From contig NZ_CP025746.1 in the NCBI RefSeq assembly GCF_004015185.1, forward strand, positions 1,753,776 to 1,817,775: DNA of 64,000 nucleotides, written 5' to 3'. The notes below the pieces were generated by a model. That model worked only from the letters and a program-made list of their open reading frames with translations, did no database searches and was not told where the DNA came from. The translations under genes were made by a program, and so were the position numbers. Below are positions 46,627-55,150 of this stretch, piece by piece; the first letter of the stretch is position 1; every line of letters starts with the position of its first letter. The stretch is from Clostridium manihotivorum (GTDB lineage: Bacteria; Bacillota; Clostridia; Clostridiales; Clostridiaceae).

Positions 46627-47859
46627 ATGAATGGAGTAAACGGAGCAGATACAACCTTTGTTATCTTTGCTACAGCATTAGTTATGCTTATGACTCCTGG
46701 TCTAGCATTATTCTATGGAGGAATGGTAAGAAGAAAGAATGTATTGAGTACTACAATGCATAGTTATGCAGCAGTAGTTATAGTATCAGTGCAATGGATA
46801 CTTATAGGATACACTCTATGTTTTGGTTCAGATTTTGCAGGAATTATAGGTAAGTTTAATTTCTTAGGATTAAATGGTGTTACATTTGCACCAAATGCTG
46901 ACTATGCAGGTACTATACCTCATCAAGCATTTATGCTTTTCCAACTTATGTTCGCAATCATAACTCCAGCACTTATTTCTGGAGCAGCTGCTGAAAGAAT
47001 GAAATTTTTATCTTTCGCATTATTTATTCTACTTTGGACTACATTGGTTTATGATCCAGTAGCTCACTGGGTATGGGGCGTAGGCGGATGGATCAGAAAT
47101 CTTGGAGCATTAGACTTCGCAGGTGGTAATGTAGTTCATATAAGTTCCGGGGTTTCAGCTTTGGTATTAGCAATATTATTGGGTAAGAGAAAGAGATTAG
47201 AAACAATAACTCCTCATAATATCCCTATGACGGTTTTAGGAGCAGGAGTTCTATGGTTTGGATGGTTTGGATTTAATGCTGGTAGTGCACTAGCTATAAA
47301 TGATGTTGCTCTAAATGCATTTATAACAACAAATACATCTGCGGCAATGTCGGCAATAGGCTGGGGACTATGTGAATACCTACACAGAAAGAAGGTAACT
47401 TCACTAGGTGTAGCAAGTGGAGCTGTTGCAGGACTTGTAGCAATAACCCCTGGAGCTGGATTTGTAAGTCCACTTTCAGCAATAGCAATAGGGTTTATAG
47501 GTGGAGCAATATGTTTCTATGCTGTTACAGAGCTTAAAAAGAAATTTGGATATGATGATGCTTTAGATGCTTTTGGTTGTCATGGAATCGGAGGAATATG
47601 GGGAGGAATTGCAACTGGTATATTTGCTTCGAAAGCTATAAACTCTGCTGGTGCAGATGGTCTAATCCATGGAAATATTAAGCTTTTAGGTGCTCAATTA
47701 GTTGCAATACTAGCAACCATTGCATATTCTGTTATAATTACATTTATAATATTAAAGGTAATGAATGCTGTTTCTCCAATAAGAGTGAAATCAGAAGACG
47801 AACAAGCAGGTCTTGATGTGTCACAACATGGTGAAGAAGCTTACGGTGGAATTATCTAA
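46627..47859 (+). CDS. amtB: ammonium transporter
   Basis: 410 residues with about eleven hydrophobic segments and the Amt/Rh signatures: LFYGGMVRRKNVLST at the first helix, the twin pore His in DPVAHWVWGVGGW and DAFGCHGIGGIWGG, and WFGWFGFNAGSA. It imports ammonium or ammonia across the membrane. AAAGGGGGAG precedes the ATG. It is followed after 20 bases by a P-II gene, the standard pairing in which P-II plugs the pore when nitrogen is plentiful. Confidence 0.96.
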   Translation: MNGVNGADTTFVIFATALVMLMTPGLALFYGGMVRRKNVLSTTMHSYAAVVIVSVQWILIGYTLCFGSDFAGIIGKFNFLGLNGVTFAPNADYAGTIPHQAFMLFQLMFAIITPALISGAAAERMKFLSFALFILLWTTLVYDPVAHWVWGVGGWIRNLGALDFAGGNVVHISSGVSALVLAILLGKRKRLETITPHNIPMTVLGAGVLWFGWFGFNAGSALAINDVALNAFITTNTSAAMSAIGWGLCEYLHRKKVTSLGVASGAVAGLVAITPGAGFVSPLSAIAIGFIGGAICFYAVTELKKKFGYDDALDAFGCHGIGGIWGGIATGIFASKAINSAGADGLIHGNIKLLGAQLVAILATIAYSVIITFIILKVMNAVSPIRVKSEDEQAGLDVSQHGEEAYGGII

Positions 47860-47879
47860 TATAAAGGGAGGTTATAATA

Positions 47880-48245
47880 ATGGGCGAAAAACTTAGCAAG
47901 ATAGACATAATAGTATCACCTAGCAGATTTGATGAGCTTAAGGATGCTTTGTCTGCTATAGGAATAACAGGTATGACTGTATCAAACGTACTAGGCTGCG
48001 GTATGCAAAAGGGCCATAAAGAATATTATAGAGGCTTAGCTGTAGAAATGAATCTACTACCAAAGATAAAACTTGAAATCGTAGTTTGTGATGTTCCAGT
48101 ACAATTAGTAGTAGATACAGCTAAGAAGATACTTCATACAGGAAACATTGGGGATGGAAAGATATTTGTTTATGATGTGCAGAACGTTATAAGAATAAGT
48201 ACTGGTGAAGAAGGAAGAGATGCGCTTCAGTATACTAAGGAATAA
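47880..48245 (+). CDS. glnK: P-II nitrogen regulatory protein (GlnK-like)
   Basis: 121 residues, full-length P-II fold. The T-loop reads GMQKGHKEYYRGLAVEMNLL, and the position of the uridylylated Tyr51 (normally RGAEY) is Val here, so control by uridylylation is unlikely and ligand binding (ATP/ADP, 2-oxoglutarate) would be the signal. The C-terminal B and C loops (TGNIGDGKIFVYDV, RISTGEEGRDAL) are intact. GGGAGG precedes the ATG. It is cotranscribed with amtB and expected to bind its cytosolic face. Confidence 0.94.
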   Translation: MGEKLSKIDIIVSPSRFDELKDALSAIGITGMTVSNVLGCGMQKGHKEYYRGLAVEMNLLPKIKLEIVVCDVPVQLVVDTAKKILHTGNIGDGKIFVYDVQNVIRISTGEEGRDALQYTKE

Positions 48246-48265
48246 GTTTTATAGTGTAAATAAAA

Positions 48266-48305
48266 AGATCGAGGAGAGTATTTATGCTTTTCTCGGTCTT
48301 TTATT
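48266..48305. terminator. terminator shared by glnK and the deacetylase gene
   Basis: AAAAGATCGAG pairs with CTCGGTCTTTT with T-rich sequence downstream and A-rich sequence upstream. It lies between the convergent genes. Confidence 0.78.
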
Positions 48306-48318
48306 TCTATCTATTAAA

Positions 48319-49287
48319 TTATTGTAAGGTTTTGAATTCATAATTTTTAGAGCGCAGGTATTCGATTATATCAGGTAAGGCATTTGCAGTTTCTTCCTTT
48401 CCATAGGTATCATGCATAAGTATAATAACTTTTGGATTGTTTCCTACAGATGTTTTTACCATTTGAAGTAATTCTTTTGAATTCTTCTTTTTTCCTTCTG
48501 CATCAAAGTCATAGGCATTCCAATCCACAGAAAATAAATTTTCTTCCTTCAGCCTTTTATTAAGCTCTGTAAGATTGGGATCATGATAATAACTTCTACT
48601 CATGTATCCTCCAGGAAGACGTAAAAGTCTAGTCCTAAAATTGTTGCCAAGGACTTCTCTTAAGGTATAGTTGGTTTTATCTACTTCTCCCATGAAATAG
48701 TCTACATCTATTCTATTATTAGGGTATAACTTTTTTAAATTATGTGTATAAGTATGATTTCCTATAGAGTTTCCGTCATTATATATATTATTTACAAGTT
48801 CTTTACTTTGAGGGTTTTGATTTATATTTTGGCCTATTAGGAAAAAGGTTGCGTTTATATTATATTTTTTTAAGGTTGAAAGAATTTTAGGAGTAACTGT
48901 AGTTGAAGGTCCATCATCAAAAGTTAGATAAGCAATCTTTTTGCCATCTCTAATCAAGGCATTTTCTATTGTAATAGAATTTTTTATTTTAGCATCTTCC
49001 GTAATTACTGTATTTAACTCCGAAATAAAATGTGAGTGATTGTACTCAATCCTATCTAATACTGATCTATTTATAGAAGGAATTTTTGTCTTGTCGACCC
49101 AATGAATCTTGTCTGTAGTTGCTAAATTAATATTTTTATATAGAGGTTTTTTTATAAACTGAAAGTTAAGCATTATAAAAATAGAAAGTGCTACTGTAGA
49201 TATTAATATGAAAAGACCTGCAGCAATTGATTTTATTAAGTTAAAAGAATTAGTAAAATGTTTTTTTATAAATTTTAAAAGAAGCAT
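48319..49287 (-). CDS. polysaccharide deacetylase (NodB domain, membrane-anchored)
   Basis: 322 residues. One N-terminal membrane helix (about 18-40), a spacer, then the NodB catalytic domain at about 115-320. Motifs are TFDDGPS (catalytic base and metal Asp), HTYTH (metal His pair), RLPGGYMSR, WNAYDFDAEG and LMHDTYGK. Such enzymes remove acetyl groups from peptidoglycan GlcNAc/MurNAc or other cell-wall glycans outside the membrane. The minus-strand start has GGAGGTAATAT upstream. Monocistronic and convergent with glnK. The 505 bases between its start and the next gene are AT-rich, and I see nothing definite there. Confidence 0.93.
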   Translation of the reverse strand: MLLLKFIKKHFTNSFNLIKSIAAGLFILISTVALSIFIMLNFQFIKKPLYKNINLATTDKIHWVDKTKIPSINRSVLDRIEYNHSHFISELNTVITEDAKIKNSITIENALIRDGKKIAYLTFDDGPSTTVTPKILSTLKKYNINATFFLIGQNINQNPQSKELVNNIYNDGNSIGNHTYTHNLKKLYPNNRIDVDYFMGEVDKTNYTLREVLGNNFRTRLLRLPGGYMSRSYYHDPNLTELNKRLKEENLFSVDWNAYDFDAEGKKKNSKELLQMVKTSVGNNPKVIILMHDTYGKEETANALPDIIEYLRSKNYEFKTLQ

Positions 49288-49792
49288 ATTATATATTACC
49301 TCCAGTAATAAAAAGTGATAAATTTGGAGCTATAATATAATATGCAAGTGATGTAATAATTGAAATATGGAATAAAATTACAATATTGTAACTTGAAATT
49401 CTTCTACTTATAGAAATTTTTTAACTAACATAAATAAAGATTATCTTATTAATTAACATTTATATAAAATAAGCTAACTCTATATAGGAATTAAGTGATA
49501 TACTCTATTTGTAAATATTTATTTTCTTGAGATAAATATTTTACTCATTAAAAACTATTACCTTAAAAATATATATTTTACGATTGTTAAAGAATTACTA
49601 ATATTAATACGAGTAATATAATATAAAATGTTTTTACACTGGCATCTAAAAAAGGAAGATATTAAAAAAATCCTAATAAAAAGCCATTTAACGATTGGTA
49701 CAGCATTGATAAATATATACTTAATAATGTATAATTTTTATAATATAGGAATCTTTAAGTGTTTATATATAACAGAGCCTGGAGGACTAAAT

Positions 49793-52426
49793 ATGAAATT
49801 TATTTACAACTTAAGATTGAGAGCTAAACTTATAATGGCCTTTGCTATTATGTCGATTTTTATAATAGGGATTGGTTTGGTTTCAGTAAGTAATATAAAG
49901 AAGGTAAACAATAAAAATAAGTATATATTTGAAAGAAATTCTAGGGTAATTGAAGATGTTACTAGGTTTAAAACCAATTTGATTCAAATTAATCTTGATA
50001 TATATAAGGTTATGGATGAGCAAAATGCTGATAAGGTTGAGGATCTTACAAGTGAAATAGATAATTTGAGACGGCAAGATGATTTGTTCCTCGAGGATTA
50101 TGAAAAGAACATAATAGATACTGTAGATAGAAAAAAGTTTGATTCGCTAAAATCTGTGTTAAGTGAGTATAGAGAGAAGCGAGAAAAGTTACTACAATAC
50201 ATATATCAAGCAAATTATGCTGATGCAAGAAAAGCATATAACGATTTAAATGTTGTAAGCGATAAAATAGTTAAAGACACAGACAATTATATTACTTTCA
50301 ATTTACTTTTGGCCAATAAACAGGTAGAAGAGAGTCAGGAGCTTTATAAAACAACTGTAAATGAGACAATATCAATAGGATTAGTGGGCTTTTTCATATC
50401 GGTTTTAGTAGGTTACTTTATAGCTTATAGACTATCTGGAAAAATTGATAAAATACTAAGCTTTTCCAATTCGTTGAGTAGTGGTGATTTAGAACATAAA
50501 ATCGTTATGAAATCTAATGATGAAATTGGTGCTTTGGCTATAGCTCTAAATAAAGCTGCTGATAAGAGAAAAGAATATGAAGAACAACTTGTGAGCAGCT
50601 ACGAAGAACTTGAGGCTTCCTATGAAGAAGTTACAGCCTTAGAACAAGAAGTAAGAGAAAAATATAACGACTTGGAAGCTTCCTTTGAGGAAATAACTGC
50701 TTTAGAGCAAGAACTAAGAGAAAAATATACAGAGATATCAATAAATGAAGAAAAACTTAGAAATAACGAAGAGTGGTATAAGCTTATAACCGAAGCATCC
50801 TATGATGCTTTATGGGATTGGCATATCAAAGAAGATAAAATGTACTTTTCGGATAGATGGTATAAGATTTTAGGATATACAAGAGATGAAACCAAAGACA
50901 TAGACTGGACGAGCTTGATAGATTCAGAGGATTATGAGCGAATTAAAGAAACTATAAAGCTTAGTTGGGATACGAGGGAGCCTGTTTTTTCAGTAGATTA
51001 TAGGATAAAAGATGTTAATGGAATATATACTTGGATGCAAACTATAGCAAAAACTTTGTTTGATGCTAACGGACAGCCTTATAGATTAGCAGGCTCACAT
51101 AAAAATATAAATGAAATAAAAGAATATCAGCATAGATTGGAATACATAGCATATCATGACTATCTAACAGATTTGCCCAATAGACAATATATGCACAAGG
51201 TTGCAAGTGATTATTTTTCTAAAAATAATTCTAATAATGGCAAAAAGGGCGCTGTAATATTTGTTGATATAGATAATTTTAAATACATAAATGATACTTT
51301 AGGACATAATTTTGGAGACTTTTTAATCTGTGCCATTTCTGATAGGCTCAATAGAATAAAGAAGCAAGGTGATATCCTTATTAGATTAGGTGGAGATGAA
51401 TTTGTTATTTTAGTTAATAACATTAATGATAGACAAGAAGTTGAAGCATTTTCTAAAAACATATTAAGTTCGTTTGATTCTTCCTTCAATATTAATAATA
51501 ATTTCTTACAGGTTACTTCAAGCATAGGAATATCAATGTTTCCAGATGATGGTGAGGTTATAGATGAACTTTTAACTAAATCTGATATTGCTATGTTTAA
51601 ATCAAAGGGATTAGGCAGGAATAATTATACCTTCTTCCACTCTGGAATGAACGATAAAGTAATAGAAAGGATGGAAATAGAGAGATATTTAAGAAGTGCT
51701 TTAGACAAAAATGAATTTATACTTTATTACCAGCCACAAGTAGATGCTGAAAGTGGAGCTATTTGTAGTTTCGAAGCCTTGATAAGATGGAATAGCCCAG
51801 AGCTTGGCTTTGTCCCTCCAGATAGATTTATAACTTTAGCAGAAGAGAATCATAAAATAATAGATATCGGAAACTGGGTGCTTAAGAGTGCCTGTGAATT
51901 TATAAAGGAAGTACATACTAATGGCTATAACCAGTGTTACATATCCATAAATGTTTCTGTAATTCAATTGATGCAAAGTGATTTTGTAGATAACGTCATA
52001 AAGATAGTTAAGGACATTACTATAGATCCAAATTATATAGAACTAGAAATCACAGAATCTATATTTATTGAAAGTTATGAAAGCATAAGTGAAAAACTTA
52101 ATAAGCTTAGAGAAATAGGAATAAAAATAGCTTTAGATGATTTTGGAAAAGGCTATTCATCATTAAGCTACTTAAAGCAACTTCCTATAAGTACTCTAAA
52201 GATTGATAAAACCTTTATAGATGATGTATTGGAGGATAATAAAGTATCTCTAGTGGAAAATATAATTGATATAGGCCATAAGATGAATTTGAATGTTGTT
52301 GCAGAAGGGGTAGAAACAAAGGAACAGCTGACTTATTTAAATGAGCATAGATGTGATAGGATACAAGGTTACTACTTTAGTAAGCCAGTACCTCATAGAG
52401 AAGCAATGAACTTGCTAGCTAAATAA
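49793..52426 (+). CDS. PAS-GGDEF-EAL c-di-GMP turnover protein with 4HB sensor
   Basis: 877 residues from ATG 49793, which has GGAGGA upstream (the frame is open from 49628, without one). Membrane helix 1 at about 12-32, helical 4HB_MCP-like external domain to about 188, membrane helix 2 at about 190-212, HAMP to about 265. Two 21-residue coiled-coil units (LEASYEEVTALEQEVREKYN and its near copy) follow, then PAS at about 326-440, GGDEF at about 455-610 (motif intact at 533-537) and EAL from about 630 (Glu661-Ala-Leu). Both catalytic motifs look active. KQGD takes the place of the inhibitory RxxD site. Two family C repeats follow the gene. Confidence 0.94.
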   Translation: MKFIYNLRLRAKLIMAFAIMSIFIIGIGLVSVSNIKKVNNKNKYIFERNSRVIEDVTRFKTNLIQINLDIYKVMDEQNADKVEDLTSEIDNLRRQDDLFLEDYEKNIIDTVDRKKFDSLKSVLSEYREKREKLLQYIYQANYADARKAYNDLNVVSDKIVKDTDNYITFNLLLANKQVEESQELYKTTVNETISIGLVGFFISVLVGYFIAYRLSGKIDKILSFSNSLSSGDLEHKIVMKSNDEIGALAIALNKAADKRKEYEEQLVSSYEELEASYEEVTALEQEVREKYNDLEASFEEITALEQELREKYTEISINEEKLRNNEEWYKLITEASYDALWDWHIKEDKMYFSDRWYKILGYTRDETKDIDWTSLIDSEDYERIKETIKLSWDTREPVFSVDYRIKDVNGIYTWMQTIAKTLFDANGQPYRLAGSHKNINEIKEYQHRLEYIAYHDYLTDLPNRQYMHKVASDYFSKNNSNNGKKGAVIFVDIDNFKYINDTLGHNFGDFLICAISDRLNRIKKQGDILIRLGGDEFVILVNNINDRQEVEAFSKNILSSFDSSFNINNNFLQVTSSIGISMFPDDGEVIDELLTKSDIAMFKSKGLGRNNYTFFHSGMNDKVIERMEIERYLRSALDKNEFILYYQPQVDAESGAICSFEALIRWNSPELGFVPPDRFITLAEENHKIIDIGNWVLKSACEFIKEVHTNGYNQCYISINVSVIQLMQSDFVDNVIKIVKDITIDPNYIELEITESIFIESYESISEKLNKLREIGIKIALDDFGKGYSSLSYLKQLPISTLKIDKTFIDDVLEDNKVSLVENIIDIGHKMNLNVVAEGVETKEQLTYLNEHRCDRIQGYYFSKPVPHREAMNLLAK

Positions 52427-52433
52427 AAAAATA

Positions 52434-52530
52434 GAATATATCGCCTGCCAGAATTTCTTCACATACGTTCAGAAAAGGCAGATGCGCAAAAAAAATCACT
52501 AATGAAGATCGCATTAGTGATTTTTTATTC
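52434..52530 (+). repeat. family C repeat, copy 2, with terminator hairpin
   Basis: CGCCTGCCAGAATTTCTTC ... GAAAAGGCAGATGCGC forms a CTGCC/GGCAG stem with an inner TTTCT/AGAAA pair. It is followed by a TCACTAATG/CATTAGTGA hairpin and TTTTTT, which is a rho-independent terminator (52491-52527) for the gene at 49793. Confidence 0.75.
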
Positions 52531-52567
52531 TTTAGCAAATTATATTTAAGATAAAGCAGTTTGTAAG

Positions 52568-52712
52568 TATGCGTGGATATGTTAAATGCATAAATAGGAG
52601 AAAGAATAAAAAAATAAGAATTATGTCGCCTGCCAGATTTTCCTCATATGCATTCGGAAAGGCAGATGCGCAAAAAAAATCACTAATGAAATTCGCATTA
52701 GTGATTTTTTTA
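52568..52712 (+). repeat. family C repeat, copy 3, with terminator hairpin
   Basis: Longest copy. The left part is TAAGTATGCGTGG ... GGAGAAAGAATAAAAAAAT, then CGCCTGCCAGATTTTCC ... GGAAAGGCAGATGCGC (inner pair TTTCC/GGAAA where copy 2 has TTTCT/AGAAA), then a TCACTAATG/CATTAGTGA terminator with seven Ts ending about 48 bases before the EAL gene start. No promoter is evident between the terminator and the gene. Confidence 0.75.
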
Positions 52713-52759
52713 TATCCCATTTAGGAAAGACTATAAAAGTGTAGGAGGTGAGACTTTTT

Positions 52760-54439
52760 TTGAAGAAATTAAGTAGCATTTACAAAATAAGTAGTAAGGA
52801 TATAGATGAATTTTTAGAAGCATCCTATAGAATAGATCCTAAAAAGCAATCTTTAAAAGTAGCACTGGCCTATGCTGTTGCTGGAGTAGTATGGATAATA
52901 ACTTCAGATACATTATTAGACTTTTGGACAGAACGTGACAATGTTTATGAGAGTATGCAGACTTATAAAGGTTGGATATTTGTACTACTTACTACAATAG
53001 TAATATATATTTCCATAAGGAATAGCTTAATGCTGTTTGATAAGGCTATAGGGGAAATATATCATAACTACGAAGAACTTAATAAATCACATAAAACTTT
53101 AATTAAGCTAGAAAATGAGATAGAAAGGCAACTTCAAGAACTCCATGTTTTAGCTTTTTATGATTCACTTACAAAGCTTCCTAACAAAATATTGTTTAAA
53201 AAGCAGGTAACTAATCTAATTGAGAGTATAGACATAAGGCATTCAAATAGAAGCTTTGCTTTTATTTGCCTTACAATAGATAATCTAAAAGATATAAATG
53301 ATATTCTTGGTCATCATTATGGAGACTTGTTTATAAAAAACATAGGATACATACTAAAGCATATGTCTGATAGGGATATTAGAGCTTGTAGGCTAAAGGA
53401 AGATGAATTTGGTATAATCATTAATTCCATAACAAATAATGATTATATTTTATCAAAAATAAACAAAATACTAAGTAAATTAAATAGAGCTTGGCAAGTT
53501 GATAGTCAGGAGTTTTTTATGACTTATAGTTTAGGAGTTTCTATTTATCCGAAAGACGCTAACAATTTTAATGATTTGTTAAAGAATTCAAATATGGCTC
53601 TTTCTCATTCTAAGTCAGTAGAGAAAGATGAAATTACTTTTTATAGTAAGAAAATTGAAGAAAATAATATAGCAAAGATTAATTTGATAAATGACATTAT
53701 TCATGCTATTGAAAGTAGACAATTTACCTTATATTATCAACCCATAGTTAGATTGGATAATAATAAATTAATAGGTGTGGAAGTATTAATAAGATGGATT
53801 CACCCTAAAAAAGGGTTTATTTCTCCTATGGATTTTATACCTATAGCTGAAAGTATAGGACTTATAAGTGATATTGAAAGTTTTGTGTTCTATGAAGCCA
53901 TAACACAAAAAAGTATCTGGCAAAGCTATGGGTATCCACCAATAAAAATGTCCATAAATCTGTCGTCTGAAAGATTAGGAAAGTTAAATATTATAGAGGA
54001 ACTCAGCAGTTTGGTTGAAAAATTTCATATAAACAAAGAGGAGATACAGTTGGAGGTAACTGAGACTTCTGTGATAGGAAACTTAGATACTGCCTTTGAT
54101 CTATTAACTAGGCTAAAAAAATTAGGTTTTAAAATAGCTTTAGATGATTTTGGATCAGGTTATTCATCACTTACATATGTTAGCTCCCTACCTATTGATG
54201 TAGTAAAAATCGATAAGGAGTTTATAAAATCAAGTATGGTAGAAAGTAAAGATAAGATAATAGTTAAAACAATTATTGAACTAATGCATAACTTAGGCAT
54301 GGTGGTAGTTGCAGAGGGAATAGAGACTGAAGAACAGAAAGAATTCCTTAAAGAGAATGCTTGTGATATGGGGCAAGGCTACTTATATAGTAAACCAGTA
54401 CCAGCTAATGACATAGAAAAAAACTTTTTTACAACCTAA
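52760..54439 (+). CDS. EAL-domain c-di-GMP phosphodiesterase with degenerate GGDEF
   Basis: 559 residues from TTG 52760, spaced correctly from AGGAGGTG (an in-frame GTG at 52748 lies within that ribosome binding site). Two membrane helices at about 38-58 and 75-97, a coiled linker, then a GGDEF-fold domain at about 135-290 whose motif is KEDEF (213-217), so it is not expected to be a cyclase but may sense GTP. The EAL domain starts about 315 with EVLIRW (Glu341), and keeps NLSSERL, EVTET and ALDDFGSGYSS, so it should hydrolyse c-di-GMP. Directly downstream of two tandem family C repeats with terminators. Confidence 0.93.
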   Translation: MKKLSSIYKISSKDIDEFLEASYRIDPKKQSLKVALAYAVAGVVWIITSDTLLDFWTERDNVYESMQTYKGWIFVLLTTIVIYISIRNSLMLFDKAIGEIYHNYEELNKSHKTLIKLENEIERQLQELHVLAFYDSLTKLPNKILFKKQVTNLIESIDIRHSNRSFAFICLTIDNLKDINDILGHHYGDLFIKNIGYILKHMSDRDIRACRLKEDEFGIIINSITNNDYILSKINKILSKLNRAWQVDSQEFFMTYSLGVSIYPKDANNFNDLLKNSNMALSHSKSVEKDEITFYSKKIEENNIAKINLINDIIHAIESRQFTLYYQPIVRLDNNKLIGVEVLIRWIHPKKGFISPMDFIPIAESIGLISDIESFVFYEAITQKSIWQSYGYPPIKMSINLSSERLGKLNIIEELSSLVEKFHINKEEIQLEVTETSVIGNLDTAFDLLTRLKKLGFKIALDDFGSGYSSLTYVSSLPIDVVKIDKEFIKSSMVESKDKIIVKTIIELMHNLGMVVVAEGIETEEQKEFLKENACDMGQGYLYSKPVPANDIEKNFFTT

Positions 54440-54458
54440 TATTGAAAGGAGTATTAAA

Positions 54459-54557
54459 ATGTTTGGTAAGTATGTAGAAGTGATTATGACCATAATTTCG
54501 ATACTTATAGTAATAGCAACGGTAATAGTTCTTATAACAGACGAGAAAGAAGCTTAA
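54459..54557 (+). CDS. 32-residue single-pass membrane peptide
   Basis: Small open frame with a strong ribosome binding site (GAAAGGAG, 8 bases before ATG). It begins MFGKYVEVIM, has one hydrophobic helix of about 18 residues rich in Ile, Val and Leu, and ends in the charged tail TDEKEA. It starts 20 bases after the EAL gene stop, so it is probably co-transcribed with it. I do not recognise the family. Size and topology resemble small regulatory membrane peptides that bind larger partners. Confidence 0.6.
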   Translation: MFGKYVEVIMTIISILIVIATVIVLITDEKEA

Positions 54558-54627
54558 GGTAATTAATCTTAAAGTGTGCTTTAAATATTTTAAACATCAG
54601 ATTAAAATATTTAAGTGAGGTGTTTTT

Positions 54628-55011
54628 ATGGAAGAAAAATATATGAAAGAAGCTCAAAAGTTATGGGCTAAATATAAGTATTGTGTAATGGAAAGGTCTT
54701 ATAGTCATTATAAAAATATAAGTAAGTATTTTGCAACTGGGGATGTCAACGAAAGCGAGTTTAATAAATTAATAAGTGAAGCTTTGGAGATAGAGATATC
54801 AAAAGGTCAGGCTATAAATACTTTGCAGCACGTTTGGGGTTACTTTAAGAAGATTTGCGATGAGAAAGAGAAGTTAAGTTTCTTTTCTTTACTAGAGATG
54901 TATGAAAAAGATAAATGTACTTTGACTACTGTTAAAGATATGCTTTATAAGCTATCTGGAAAATATGAAGTGCGATATTTGCTAGATAGCTTTTATTTTA
55001 ATAATCAATAG
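54628..55011 (+). CDS. DUF1722 (YbgA-like) protein
   Basis: 127-residue soluble helical protein. The family pattern is visible: LWAKYKYCVMERSYSHYKNI near the start and INTLQHVWGYFKK in the middle (DUF1722 proteins have the same LQHxxGYFK block). The domain is often fused to DUF523 in other bacteria but stands alone here. Function unknown; links to DNA repair have been suggested for some relatives. GTGAGGTG precedes the ATG. It follows the small membrane peptide after 70 bases. Confidence 0.85.
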   Translation: MEEKYMKEAQKLWAKYKYCVMERSYSHYKNISKYFATGDVNESEFNKLISEALEIEISKGQAINTLQHVWGYFKKICDEKEKLSFFSLLEMYEKDKCTLTTVKDMLYKLSGKYEVRYLLDSFYFNNQ

Positions 55012-55150
55012 ATTGCTTTAAGCAAATCTAATTGTATCTGATAGTGAATTAATTTGAAAAACACATAATTTCACATATGTATCTCACAGTTATCATAAAG
55101 ATTTAACTTATAATAAGATAAGTAATATTGTGATATGAGAGGTGCTATAT

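Noticed and set aside
49288..49792. c-di-GMP riboswitch ahead of the GGDEF-EAL gene
   Set aside because: I looked for the conserved GEMM blocks here and ahead of the other c-di-GMP genes and chemoreceptors and found none.
52532..52720. 62-codon minus-strand frame in the EAL gene leader
   Set aside because: Antisense of family C repeats; similar short frames appear wherever the repeat occurs, so it is a by-product.
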